Assembly (NCBI GenBank): GCA_016650185.1
Contig: JAENWE010000466.1
Coordinates: forward strand, 1 to 13,717
Origin: Vicinamibacteria bacterium
GTDB taxonomy: Bacteria > Acidobacteriota > Vicinamibacteria > Fen-336 > JAGNNV01
Direction of reading: 5' to 3'
Length of the DNA stretch: 13,717 bases
A model generated the notes under the pieces. That model saw nothing but the letters and a program-made list of their open reading frames with translations, did not search any database and was not told the DNA's origin. The position numbers and the translations under genes were made by a program. How positions within the stretch are numbered: the stretch's first letter is position 1; every line of letters starts with the position of its first letter. Below are positions 1 through 6,579 of the stretch, one piece after another.

Positions 1-60
1 GCCGACGAAAGCAGTCTCCTGGCCGCGATGCGACTGGCGGTCCAACTCGCCCACCGCTAA
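1..60 (+). CDS. C-terminal end of an unidentified protein (5' end outside window)
   Basis: Reading frame 1 is open from the first base and ends with TAA at 58-60, giving 19 residues that finish in LAVQLAHR. Most codons end in G or C, as in the real genes of this window, which supports coding. The fragment is too short to assign a family. It converges on the response regulator gene, which ends 41 bases further on; the bases between show no clear hairpin with a T-run. It could also be chance. Confidence 0.45.
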   Translation, partial: ADESSLLAAMRLAVQLAHR

Positions 61-101
61 AAAACTCGCTCGAATACGCCTGATTACTCCCCGGTCCGCC
101 A

Positions 102-854
102 TCAGCCTTCCGTGCTGAGGTCGGCGATCATCCGATAGCCCGCACCACGCACGGTGAGAAGGAGCCTCGGGCTTGACGGATCCGCTTCGAGATACTTGCG
201 CAGCCGCACCACGAAGTTGTCCACCGCCCGAGTCTCGGTTTCCGGATGCAGGTTCCAGACCTTTTCCAGGATCTCAGCTTTGGTGACCAGGTTGCCTCGC
301 CTTTCGTAGAGCAGGCGCAGCAGTCCGGCCTCGAGCAGGGTCAGGCGGATGAGGGCATCGCCGCGCCGGACTTCGAAATTGGCGAAGTCGACCCGGTTTT
401 CTCCGATCGAGACAGTGGCCTCGCCCTCGGGCGAAGAGGGGCCCTGGGTCCAGTCTCGCCTGCGAAGCAGGCTCTTGACTCGGGCCAGAAGCACGGTGAG
501 GTCGAAGGGCTTGGGGAGGTAATCGTCGGCTCCCGATTCGAGGCCCTCCACCACGTCTTCGGGCAGTGCCTTTGCGGTCAACATCAGGATCGGGGTGCGA
601 TTCCCGGCGAGGCGGGCTTCGCGGGCCACCGAGAAGCCGTCGAGATGCGGCAGCATCACATCGAGAAGGACCAGATCATGGCCATCCCGAGACTTCGGTC
701 CGGGGATCGAGAGTTGCTCGCTGGCGCTCTGTCCATCGGCGATGCAATCGACCTCGTAACCCTCGATCTTGAGGTTGAAGGCAATACCGCGGGCGAGATT
801 CGCTTCGTCCTCGACCACGAGAATCCGGGGAATGGGCGCCAAAGGGTCAAGCAT
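102..854 (-). CDS. OmpR/PhoB-family response regulator
   Basis: A 250-residue cytoplasmic DNA-binding response regulator. The receiver domain (about 10-130) shows the acidic pair E15-D16, the phospho-acceptor D65 in LVLLD, T93 and K115 in the LPKPF motif. After a short linker, a winged-helix output domain (about 147-246) has the typical recognition helix (RAVDNFVVRLRKYLE, about 209-223) and ends in the TVRGAGYRM wing. I chose the ATG at 854 because the receiver begins ten residues later; the longer open frame to 953 adds 33 non-conserved residues lying inside the kinase gene. The start overlaps the 3' end of the kinase gene by 8 nt (ATG...TGA), so translation is probably coupled and the two are cognate partners. 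Target genes are unknown; the co-transcribed aldehyde dehydrogenase operon is an obvious candidate for autoregulation. Confidence 0.95.
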   Translation of the reverse strand: MLDPLAPIPRILVVEDEANLARGIAFNLKIEGYEVDCIADGQSASEQLSIPGPKSRDGHDLVLLDVMLPHLDGFSVAREARLAGNRTPILMLTAKALPEDVVEGLESGADDYLPKPFDLTVLLARVKSLLRRRDWTQGPSSPEGEATVSIGENRVDFANFEVRRGDALIRLTLLEAGLLRLLYERRGNLVTKAEILEKVWNLHPETETRAVDNFVVRLRKYLEADPSSPRLLLTVRGAGYRMIADLSTEG

Positions 855-1821
855 GGGCGACTCCCTCGCGAGCCTCGGCGTGGTTCTCCCTGACCAGACG
901 GGGCAGGCGGAGAATGAACGTGGTGCCTTGACCCTCGCCCTCGCTCTCCGCATTCACCGTTCCTCCATGAGCCTTGGCCACAGATTTCACGATGAAGAGG
1001 CCGAGGCCGGTTCCGGTGCGCGAGCGCCGAACTTCGGAGCCGATTCGGTAGAAGCGATTGAAGATGAAGCGCAGGTGGGCCCGGTTCATACCCACGCCCC
1101 GATCGGTGACCGCGAGCCGGGCAAATCCGCCCGATTCCTCTTCCAGGCGGACTTTGACCTGAACCTGATCGGTTGAGTACTTCACCGCGTTGTCCAGGAG
1201 ATTCAAGACCGCGGTTTCGATGGCGGTGGCGTCACCCTTGAGCAGCAGGCTGGCCGGGCCCGAGTACTTCAGGGCCTTCGCGCTCAGCTGATTCCGGGTT
1301 CCGGTGAGGGCGCAGGCGTGCTGCACCAACCGCGCGAGATCGAAGGTGGGTGGGTTGACCACCGCGCGGTCCGTGTACATCCCGGCGTTCAGGACGTTGT
1401 TGATGGTCCCGTTCAAGCGATCGAGGTCCGCCCGCATCGTCTCGTAGAAGTCGCCCCGCTGTGCGGCGGACAGGGTCTCGGCCCGGAGCACGAGGGTGTC
1501 GAGATAGAGGCGCAACGAAGCCACCGGGGTCTTGAGCTCATGCGTCACCGCGCTGACGAAATTCGATTGGCGCTCGTTGAGCCGGACCTCACGCAGGAGC
1601 AGGGTGAACATCAGCCCCATGCCGGAAATCAGGAGCAGGAAGAGAAGCAGGCCGAAGAAGTAGACGAGGTACCTGGCGGTGGGAGACGCGCTGAGCGCCG
1701 CCTGTTCGCTGCCGATCAGTTGCCATCCCACGGTCAGCAGGATGGCGACGAGCAGGAGCGAAACGCCCATGGTGATATGGAACCAAGTCCGGCGTTTCGG
1801 TGGAGAGAGCGGGGCGGTCAC
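847..1821 (-). CDS. Sensor histidine kinase with two membrane helices and minimal periplasmic loop
   Basis: A 324-residue inner-membrane histidine kinase, read from the GTG at 1821. Two hydrophobic helices (about 17-36 and 50-77) enclose only about 13 residues outside the membrane, and no HAMP domain is visible: helix 2 runs almost directly into the dimerisation domain. The H-box has the phosphorylated H94 (AVTHELKTP); the HATPase domain carries the N-box (N207, N211), G1 (D240-R-G-V-G), F-box (about F253) and G2 (GTGLGLF, 270-276). The GTG adds a basic stretch (PPKRRTW) before helix 1, consistent with a cytoplasmic N-terminus; the alternative ATG at 1770 would start at that helix. Neither has a strong ribosome site. 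The gene lies 11 nt behind the aldehyde dehydrogenase and overlaps the regulator. With so little outside the membrane it probably senses a membrane-linked or internal signal or a partner protein (inference). Confidence 0.93.
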   Translation of the reverse strand: MTAPLSPPKRRTWFHITMGVSLLLVAILLTVGWQLIGSEQAALSASPTARYLVYFFGLLLFLLLISGMGLMFTLLLREVRLNERQSNFVSAVTHELKTPVASLRLYLDTLVLRAETLSAAQRGDFYETMRADLDRLNGTINNVLNAGMYTDRAVVNPPTFDLARLVQHACALTGTRNQLSAKALKYSGPASLLLKGDATAIETAVLNLLDNAVKYSTDQVQVKVRLEEESGGFARLAVTDRGVGMNRAHLRFIFNRFYRIGSEVRRSRTGTGLGLFIVKSVAKAHGGTVNAESEGEGQGTTFILRLPRLVRENHAEAREGVAHA

Positions 1822-1832
1822 GGGGAAAAGGC

Positions 1833-3509
1833 CTAGAACAGCTTGAACAGATCGGGGATCACCCGCAGTTTCCGTCCTCGGGCGAGGTATCGCTTCGACA
1901 GTGAGAGTTTTGACAGCGCGAACAGGCGGGCGAGGATGAAAGGATGGTGGAACGATCGCAGGGCGCCCGCCATCATGTTCTTGAATTCCGGGCCGTACGG
2001 GTACCACCAGACTTCGCCTCCACGCGACATGTCGCGAGCCACGTACTTGGGCTGAGTCATCTCGCGGAGGCCGAGAGATCCATGGGTTCGTCCGATGCCC
2101 GATGCCTTGATGCCGCCCCAGGGTGAGGTGGGTTCGCTGAAGGTGTAGACGTGGTCGTTGATCGTGACCACACCCGCCTGGAGCTCGCGTTCGAGCTTTT
2201 CGGCGGTGGCCTCGCTGGAGGTCCAGCCGCTGGCGGTGAGGCCGTAGGCCGAGTCGTTGGCGAGACGGATCCCCTCGTCGACCGTCTTCACGCGCATGAT
2301 GGGCAGCACGGGACCGAACGTCTCGTCCCGCATGACGGCCATGGTGTGGTCCACGTTCGTCAGCACGGTGGGTGGGTAGAAGTGCCCGGGGCCTTCGGGG
2401 CGCTGCCCCCCGGTTTCGATCCGTGCGCCCCTGGCGCGGGCATCCTCGACGTGCCCTTCCACGATCGCTCGCTGGCGTTCCAGGGTGAGGGGCCCCATGT
2501 CGGTTCCGGCATCGAGGGGATCGCCCATCCTGATGGCCTTGGTCTTCTCGATGACCTTGGTGATGAACACGTCTGCGACCGCTTCCTCGACATAAACCCG
2601 CTCGACCGATGCGCAGGTCTGGCCCGCGTTCAGGAAGGCCGCCCAGACGATGCCCGAGGCCGCGCGCTCGAGGTCGGCGTCCGCGCACACCACCGCTGGA
2701 TCCTTCCCGCCCAGTTCGAGAGTGACCGGCGTCCCCTGGCCTGCCGCACTGGCCATGATCCTCCGGCCGGTGGGCACGCTCCCGGTAAAGAGGATCTTCC
2801 GGAACCTGGGATCTTTGACCAGTGAAGCCGCGACCGTATCATCGCAAGCCACGACGTTGAGGACTCCTGGGGGAAGGCCGGCGCGCGCGAACAGGTCGCC
2901 GATGGCGAGACCGATCAGGGTGGTGGCCGGCGCCGGCTTCAAGACCACGCTGTTTCCGGCCATCAGGGCGGCGGCGATGCCGGTCAGGGGGATTGAGAAG
3001 GGGTAGTTCCACGGGGTGATGATGAGGACCGGGCCGATCGGTTTGAACTCGATGCGCGCCTGTTTGTGCCCGATCAGGAAAACCGCGGGCTCGGTCTCCT
3101 GCGGTGTGAGTATCTCCTCCGCGTGGCTGGCGAGGTGCTTCAGGTGATCGAGGGCGGGGAGGATCTCGGCGAGGTGGGCCTCGGCGACAGGCTTCCCCTG
3201 TTCGCGAGAGATGAGAACAGCCATCGATTCCGCTTCCTCGACCAGAACTGTCCGCACCCGGTCCAGGATCCGGCGTCTAACCGAAAACGAGGTGGCCGCC
3301 CATTCGCCGAATGCGGCGGCGGCGGCGGCCGCCGCTTGGGGGGTTTGGGTTTCATCGAGAAGAGAGAATGCGCCGATCGCCACGGCCGAGGCGGGCGAGA
3401 AGGCCTCCTGCACCCCTCCCCGCCCCGCGACCCGCGCGCCGGCCACAATCGAATGCTCGACCCCAGTCTTCGGGTTGGCGTCTTCCTGCAGGGTTGAGTG
3501 GGCTTCCAT
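1833..3509 (-). CDS. NAD(P)-dependent aldehyde dehydrogenase family protein
   Basis: A 558-residue member of the aldehyde dehydrogenase superfamily, oxidising an aldehyde to its carboxylate with NAD(P)+. The key residues are present: N168 in the TPWNYPF motif, K191 in VVLKPAPA (cofactor binding), the FTGS motif (241-244), general base E265 in LELGGKD, nucleophile C299 in GQTCAS, and ETFGP (396-400). Family members are usually about 490-510 residues; this one carries a tail of about 65-70 residues after 490, first rich in aromatics (WWYPYGPEF) and then basic and hydrophobic. An eight-alanine run lies at 59-66. The substrate cannot be told from sequence; medium- or long-chain, semialdehyde or betaine aldehydes are all possible. 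It is the first gene of an operon with a histidine kinase and response regulator, which suggests regulated detoxification or substrate use. The ATG at 3509 follows a -10-like element directly. Confidence 0.95.
   Translation of the reverse strand: MEAHSTLQEDANPKTGVEHSIVAGARVAGRGGVQEAFSPASAVAIGAFSLLDETQTPQAAAAAAAAFGEWAATSFSVRRRILDRVRTVLVEEAESMAVLISREQGKPVAEAHLAEILPALDHLKHLASHAEEILTPQETEPAVFLIGHKQARIEFKPIGPVLIITPWNYPFSIPLTGIAAALMAGNSVVLKPAPATTLIGLAIGDLFARAGLPPGVLNVVACDDTVAASLVKDPRFRKILFTGSVPTGRRIMASAAGQGTPVTLELGGKDPAVVCADADLERAASGIVWAAFLNAGQTCASVERVYVEEAVADVFITKVIEKTKAIRMGDPLDAGTDMGPLTLERQRAIVEGHVEDARARGARIETGGQRPEGPGHFYPPTVLTNVDHTMAVMRDETFGPVLPIMRVKTVDEGIRLANDSAYGLTASGWTSSEATAEKLERELQAGVVTINDHVYTFSEPTSPWGGIKASGIGRTHGSLGLREMTQPKYVARDMSRGGEVWWYPYGPEFKNMMAGALRSFHHPFILARLFALSKLSLSKRYLARGRKLRVIPDLFKLF
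3312..3335 (-). repeat. GCC/GCG triplet run encoding eight alanines
   Basis: A short GC-only triplet run within the aldehyde dehydrogenase gene encodes Ala59-Ala66. It lies in the variable N-terminal helix region before the Rossmann fold. Such tracts can change length by slippage in whole codons without shifting the frame. It is of minor importance. Confidence 0.7.
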
Positions 3510-3515
3510 GCCTCA

Positions 3516-3545
3516 TTTTCACCCCAGAGTGGCGTCCACGTCCAA
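3516..3545 (-). promoter_or_regulatory. Putative promoter of the aldehyde dehydrogenase operon, leaderless
   Basis: On the minus strand, TTGGAC (3545-3540) is followed after 18 nt by TGAAAA (3521-3516), acceptable -35 and -10 matches for a housekeeping sigma factor. Only six bases then separate the -10 from the ATG at 3509, so transcription would start at or within a base or two of the start codon. There is a GAGG just before the ATG, but too close for a normal ribosome site. Prediction by eye only. Confidence 0.4.
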
Positions 3546-3560
3546 ACCGCGCCCGGGGTC

Positions 3561-3566
3561 TACAAT
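3561..3566 (+). promoter_or_regulatory. Putative -10 element (TACAAT) for the NTF2-like gene
   Basis: TACAAT matches the TATAAT consensus at five of six positions in otherwise GC-rich DNA. It ends 8 nt before the ATG at 3575, placing the expected transcription start about 1-2 nt ahead of the start codon, i.e. a near-leaderless mRNA. No good -35 is seen at the usual distance (ACGTCC at 3538-3543). No Shine-Dalgarno is present, which fits. Confidence 0.45.
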
Positions 3567-3574
3567 CGGCGTCG

Positions 3575-4021
3575 ATGACAAGCGAACCGCGGTCTGCGAG
3601 CGATGGTGACCGGACCGAACTCCTGGGGGCGAACGCCTCGTTCTACGAATCGCTCGAGAACTTCGATCTCGGCGCCATGAAGACGCTTTGGTTTCGAGGC
3701 GATGGTGTGCGATGCATTCATCCCGGCTGGGAGGCGATCAAAGGCTACGCCGCGGTGATCGACTCGTGGGACCAGGTTTTCCGGAACACCGGCTGGATGA
3801 GAGTGACTCCGACCGACGTCGCCACCTGGAGGCTTGGGGAACTGGGCCTGGTTTATTGCGCGGAGAACATCACCGCGAAGCACGACGATGGGGTGGGAGT
3901 CGCGGTCACCATGGCGACCAACGTCTTCCGCCAGACTGAGGAGGGGTGGCGGATGATCCTCCACCACGCGTCTCCCGCGCCGGTCGAGATCACCCAGCCT
4001 TTTGACGGAACCCTCCAGTAA
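3575..4021 (+). CDS. Nuclear transport factor 2 (SnoaL-like) family protein
   Basis: A 148-residue soluble protein with an NTF2-like alpha+beta cone fold. An N-terminal helix region (about 14-38, FYESLENFDLGAMKTLW) leads to the CIHPGW motif (47-52), a GYAAVIDSWDQVF helix (58-69), and a C-terminal strand region ending GWRMILHHASP (124-134), the usual signature of this family of small single-domain proteins related to SnoaL_3 and DUF4440. These bind small hydrophobic ligands or act as lyases or isomerases, but most remain unassigned, and no specific activity can be given. I chose the ATG at 3575 because the conserved region starts soon after and upstream in-frame sequence lies inside the divergent aldehyde dehydrogenase gene. 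It is followed after 30 nt by msrA with no visible promoter, so the two are probably co-transcribed. Confidence 0.88.
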   Translation: MTSEPRSASDGDRTELLGANASFYESLENFDLGAMKTLWFRGDGVRCIHPGWEAIKGYAAVIDSWDQVFRNTGWMRVTPTDVATWRLGELGLVYCAENITAKHDDGVGVAVTMATNVFRQTEEGWRMILHHASPAPVEITQPFDGTLQ

Positions 4022-4051
4022 CCGCGAGCTCGAAACTCCCATCCAAAGAAC

Positions 4052-4693
4052 ATGTTCTTTTCATCAATCAAAACGAAGATGCCGGCTCCGGATGCCGCCC
4101 TCCCCGGACGCGACCAGGAGATGGAGGTTCCGACTGCCCACTTCGTGCTGGGGACGCCCCTTAAAGGTCCTTTCCCTGCCCATCTGGAACAGGCCATGTT
4201 CGGCCTCGGCTGCTTCTGGGGAGCCGAGAAACAGTTCTGGAAGATCAAGGGCGTGTACACCACCGCGGTGGGCTATGCGGCCGGGCTCACCAGGAATCCG
4301 ACCTACCGGGAAGTCTGCTCCGGGCGCACCGGCCACAACGAGGTGGTTTTCGTTGTGTTCGACCCCAAGGTGGTGACGTACGAAACGCTGGTCAAGGTCT
4401 TCTTCGAATCGCACGATCCGACCCAGGGTATGAAGCAGGGCAATGATGTGGGGACGCAGTATCGCTCCGGCATCTACGTTTTCTCACCGGCTAACCAGGC
4501 GGTGGCTGCCTCCATGAGGGCCGCCTACCATGGCGCTCTGGAGGCCGCGGGCCGAGGCGAGATCACAACCGAGGTGCTTGACGCTCCGCCGTTCTACTAT
4601 GCCGAGGACTATCACCAACAGTATCTGGCGAAGAACCCAGACGGCTACTGTGGTCTGGGCGGAACCGGGGTTTCCTGCCCGGTCAGGCCCTGA
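4052..4693 (+). CDS. msrA: Peptide-methionine (S)-S-oxide reductase MsrA
   Basis: A 213-residue MsrA, which reduces the S epimer of methionine sulfoxide in proteins and free methionine, using thioredoxin for recycling. The catalytic motif GCFWG gives nucleophile C54. The sulfoxide-binding residues Y85, E97, D132 and Y137 sit in the expected motifs (PTYREVCSGRTGH, QGNDVGTQYRSG). Resolving C200 (GYCGLGG) and a further C209 near the end match the three-cysteine E. coli type, as do the length and the N-terminal ALPGR segment. That N-terminal match supports the ATG at 4052 over the one at 4079. No msrB lies in the window. There is no good Shine-Dalgarno; translation may depend on readthrough from the NTF2-like gene 30 nt upstream. 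No signal peptide is seen, so it acts in the cytoplasm. Confidence 0.97.
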   Translation: MFFSSIKTKMPAPDAALPGRDQEMEVPTAHFVLGTPLKGPFPAHLEQAMFGLGCFWGAEKQFWKIKGVYTTAVGYAAGLTRNPTYREVCSGRTGHNEVVFVVFDPKVVTYETLVKVFFESHDPTQGMKQGNDVGTQYRSGIYVFSPANQAVAASMRAAYHGALEAAGRGEITTEVLDAPPFYYAEDYHQQYLAKNPDGYCGLGGTGVSCPVRP

Positions 4694-4695
4694 CC
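4681..4695. terminator. Perfect 15-nt palindrome spanning the msrA stop codon
   Basis: GGTCAGG-C-CCTGACC is a perfect inverted repeat with 7-nt arms; as RNA it would form a 6-bp stem with a 3-nt loop. It contains the msrA TGA and lies between msrA and the convergent 76-codon gene, where a bidirectional terminator would be expected. No U-run follows on either strand, so intrinsic termination is doubtful; it could instead be a 3'-end stabilising hairpin or chance. Confidence 0.3.
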
Positions 4696-4720
4696 GTCCC
4701 CGGGCCAGGTCGCCCACCCT

Positions 4721-4951
4721 CTATCGCAGATGTCCGACTTTCGACTGGATGAAAGCGCGGAGCCTCTTGAACTCCGCCACGTCCGCGCGCCCCAGGGCGG
4801 TGACGGCCTCGTCCGCCTTGACCGCCAGGTCCGGGTGCTCCAGTCCGCGCAGTTCGGAGGCCACCAAGTTCATTTTTTCGGCGATTCGTTCGAGAGAGCC
4901 GACTTCAGCTGAGTTCAAGGTAGCGAGGATGCGGTCGAAGGGTGTGGACAT
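4721..4951 (-). CDS. Small hypothetical protein, 76 residues, helical
   Basis: I do not recognise this protein. It is a charged, probably all-helical, soluble product with regularly spaced hydrophobic residues (L9, L12, V17, L20, I23, M27) and no cysteine, signal peptide or membrane helix. A Glu/Ala/Leu-rich middle and a basic C-terminus (EFKRLRAFIQSKVGHLR) suggest a helical hairpin or oligomer. Support for a real gene: it fills a gap of about 400 nt that otherwise has none, its amino-acid make-up is natural, it converges neatly on msrA, and a TAAAAT -10-like element lies just upstream of the ATG. No Shine-Dalgarno is seen. The overlapping 60-codon plus-strand frame (4730-4912) looks less protein-like. 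Confidence 0.65.
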   Translation of the reverse strand: MSTPFDRILATLNSAEVGSLERIAEKMNLVASELRGLEHPDLAVKADEAVTALGRADVAEFKRLRAFIQSKVGHLR

Positions 4952-4964
4952 GCGTGTCGAGAGA

Positions 4965-4970
4965 ATTTTA
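4965..4970 (-). promoter_or_regulatory. Putative -10 element (TAAAAT) for the 76-residue protein gene
   Basis: On the minus strand TAAAAT (4970-4965) matches TATAAT at five of six positions and lies 13 nt before the ATG at 4951, predicting a leader of about 6-7 nt. The upstream -35 is weak (TTGGGC at 4991-4986, only 15 nt spacing). The same 144-nt gap (4952-5095) must also hold the promoter of lpdA on the other strand, for which no clear boxes were found. Confidence 0.35.
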
Positions 4971-5086
4971 TCAGCCCATGGCCTTGCCCAAACCGCGGAG
5001 AACGTCTGATTTCAACCTCATGATAGGGTCCGCTCCCTAGAGCGCACGCCTGATTGGCGAAGCGCCGCACATTCCTTCGAAGAAGC

Positions 5087-5090
5087 GAGG
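5087..5090 (+). promoter_or_regulatory. Ribosome binding site deciding the TTG start of lpdA
   Basis: GAGG (within GCGAGG) is followed by five bases and TTG at 5096. This is one of only two convincing Shine-Dalgarno sites in the window. It favours this TTG over the upstream in-frame TTG at 5054, which would add 14 basic residues not found in the family. Confidence 0.6.
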
Positions 5091-5095
5091 ACATC

Positions 5096-6511
5096 TTGTC
5101 GAACGAGTTCGATCTCACCGTCATCGGAAGCGGCCCCGGCGGTTACGTGGGGGCGATCCGCGCTGCGCAGTTGGGGCTCAAAGTCGCGGTGGTGGAGCGC
5201 GACGCCAAAGGGGCAGGAGGCACCTGTCTCCAGCGCGGCTGTATTCCCACCAAGGCGCTCCTGCACACCGCTGATCTGTACGAAGACCTGAAAAACGGCA
5301 AGGACTTCGGCATCCTCGCGGAAAACGTCGGCATTGATTTCACCGCGCTGATGGCCCGCAAGAATCGGATCGTGAACCGTCTGTCCAAGGGGATCGAGGG
5401 GTATCTCTTCAAGAAGAACAAGATCTTCTATGTCAAAGGCCAAGGACGGATTGAAAATCCGCGCAGCGTGCTGGTCACCGGCGAGGGTGGGGCCTCCCAT
5501 ATTTCCACCAAGAACATCATGCTCGCCACCGGCAGCAAGCCGCGCAGCCTTCCGACCATCGCCCTCGACGGTCAGAGGATCATCACCTCGGACGACATCC
5601 TCGAACTCAAGGAGATGCCCAAGAGCCTGATTGTGATTGGAGCCGGCGCGGTAGGAATCGAGTTCGCCTCCATCTTCGGACGATTCGGGGCTGCGGTGAC
5701 GGTGATCGAAATGATGCCAAGGATTCTGCCCATCGAAGATGAAGAGATCTCGAAGGAAGCCGAGAAGCATCTATCGAAGCACATGACCATCCTGACCGGA
5801 GCCCGAACCGAGGCCGCTACCGTCATTCAGAACGGCGTTCAGGTTGAGGTCACTCTTGCTTCCGGAGAAAAGAAGACTCTCATCGCCGAGCTCTTGCTGG
5901 TCGCCACCGGCCGCGGGCCGGTCTCGGACGGCCTCGGGCTCGAAGCCACCCGGGTGAGGATGGAGCGCGGCTTCGTACGCGTGAATCACCGGTACGCGAC
6001 CGACGAGCCGGGAGTCTTTGCGATCGGGGACTTGATCACTGTCGACGGAAAGCCGCACCCCCAACTGGCCCACGTCGCTTCGGCCGAGGGCATCCGAGTG
6101 GCCGAGATCCTGGCCGGGAAGCATTTCGATCCGATCGACTACGACAGGATTCCGGGCGCCACCTACTGCCAGCCTGAAGTGGCGAGCGTGGGCATCACCG
6201 AAGCCGAGGCGCGAAAGCGCGGCCATGACGTGGTGGTGGGCAAGTTCCCCTTCGGTAACCTCGCGAAGCCGCGCATTCTCGGACACGACGGCGGATTCAT
6301 CAAGGTGGTTTCGGAGAGGAAGTACGACCAGGTCCTGGGTGTTCACATGGTCGGACCTCACGCCACCGATCTCATCTCCGAAGCCTGCGTGGCTCTGCAG
6401 CTCGAGACCACGACGGAGGAGATCGCGAAGACGATTCATCCGCATCCGACCCTGGGGGAGGCCATGATGCAGGCTGCGGAGTCGGTCTACGGAATGGCTA
6501 TCGACGCATAA
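5096..6511 (+). CDS. lpdA: Dihydrolipoamide dehydrogenase (E3)
   Basis: A 471-residue flavoprotein of the pyridine nucleotide-disulfide oxidoreductase class I family. It reoxidises the dihydrolipoyl groups of 2-oxo acid dehydrogenase complexes or the glycine cleavage system, passing electrons to NAD+. FAD binding is shown by GSGPGG (11-16) and the second FAD motif near FAIGD (308-312). The redox-active disulfide is C44/C49 in GGTCLQRGCIPTK. The NAD-binding fold has GAGAVG (182-187) followed by the acidic E205. The catalytic dyad H450/E455 lies in HPHPTLGE of the dimerisation domain. Full length for the family. No E1 or E2 genes are adjacent, so it may be a shared E3 or serve other lipoyl proteins. 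It starts at TTG with a good Shine-Dalgarno. A promoter is expected in the divergent gap 4952-5095. Confidence 0.96.
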   Translation: MSNEFDLTVIGSGPGGYVGAIRAAQLGLKVAVVERDAKGAGGTCLQRGCIPTKALLHTADLYEDLKNGKDFGILAENVGIDFTALMARKNRIVNRLSKGIEGYLFKKNKIFYVKGQGRIENPRSVLVTGEGGASHISTKNIMLATGSKPRSLPTIALDGQRIITSDDILELKEMPKSLIVIGAGAVGIEFASIFGRFGAAVTVIEMMPRILPIEDEEISKEAEKHLSKHMTILTGARTEAATVIQNGVQVEVTLASGEKKTLIAELLLVATGRGPVSDGLGLEATRVRMERGFVRVNHRYATDEPGVFAIGDLITVDGKPHPQLAHVASAEGIRVAEILAGKHFDPIDYDRIPGATYCQPEVASVGITEAEARKRGHDVVVGKFPFGNLAKPRILGHDGGFIKVVSERKYDQVLGVHMVGPHATDLISEACVALQLETTTEEIAKTIHPHPTLGEAMMQAAESVYGMAIDA

Positions 6512-6569
6512 GGTGGGAGGCCCTCGCGTCAGGCGCCGGGCTCTGCTCTCGCCCCACCTCTATTGGCAC

Positions 6570-6575
6570 AAGGAG
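6570..6575 (+). promoter_or_regulatory. Shine-Dalgarno of the S9 peptidase gene
   Basis: AAGGAG lies four bases before the ATG at 6580, confirming the start that also gives a proper signal peptide. It is the strongest ribosome site in the window. Confidence 0.7.
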
Positions 6576-6579
6576 TCTC

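Noticed and set aside
246..893. Open frame of 215 codons on the plus strand
   Set aside because: It is antisense to the response regulator, whose motifs are unambiguous, and its own sequence is Gln/Gly/Asp-rich without domains.
1822..2688. N-terminal extension of the histidine kinase frame to 2688
   Set aside because: The extra ~290 residues are an Arg/Gly-rich shadow of the aldehyde dehydrogenase gene in another frame; the kinase proper starts near 1821.
3311..3574. Extension of the NTF2-like frame upstream to 3311
   Set aside because: The added residues are Arg/Pro-rich and lie opposite the 5' part of the aldehyde dehydrogenase gene; the family fold starts after the ATG at 3575.
6512..6579. 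GGTGGG...CCCCACC pairing between lpdA and the S9 peptidase gene
   Set aside because: The arms are short and over 40 nt apart with no T-run, so neither a terminator nor an attenuator is supported.
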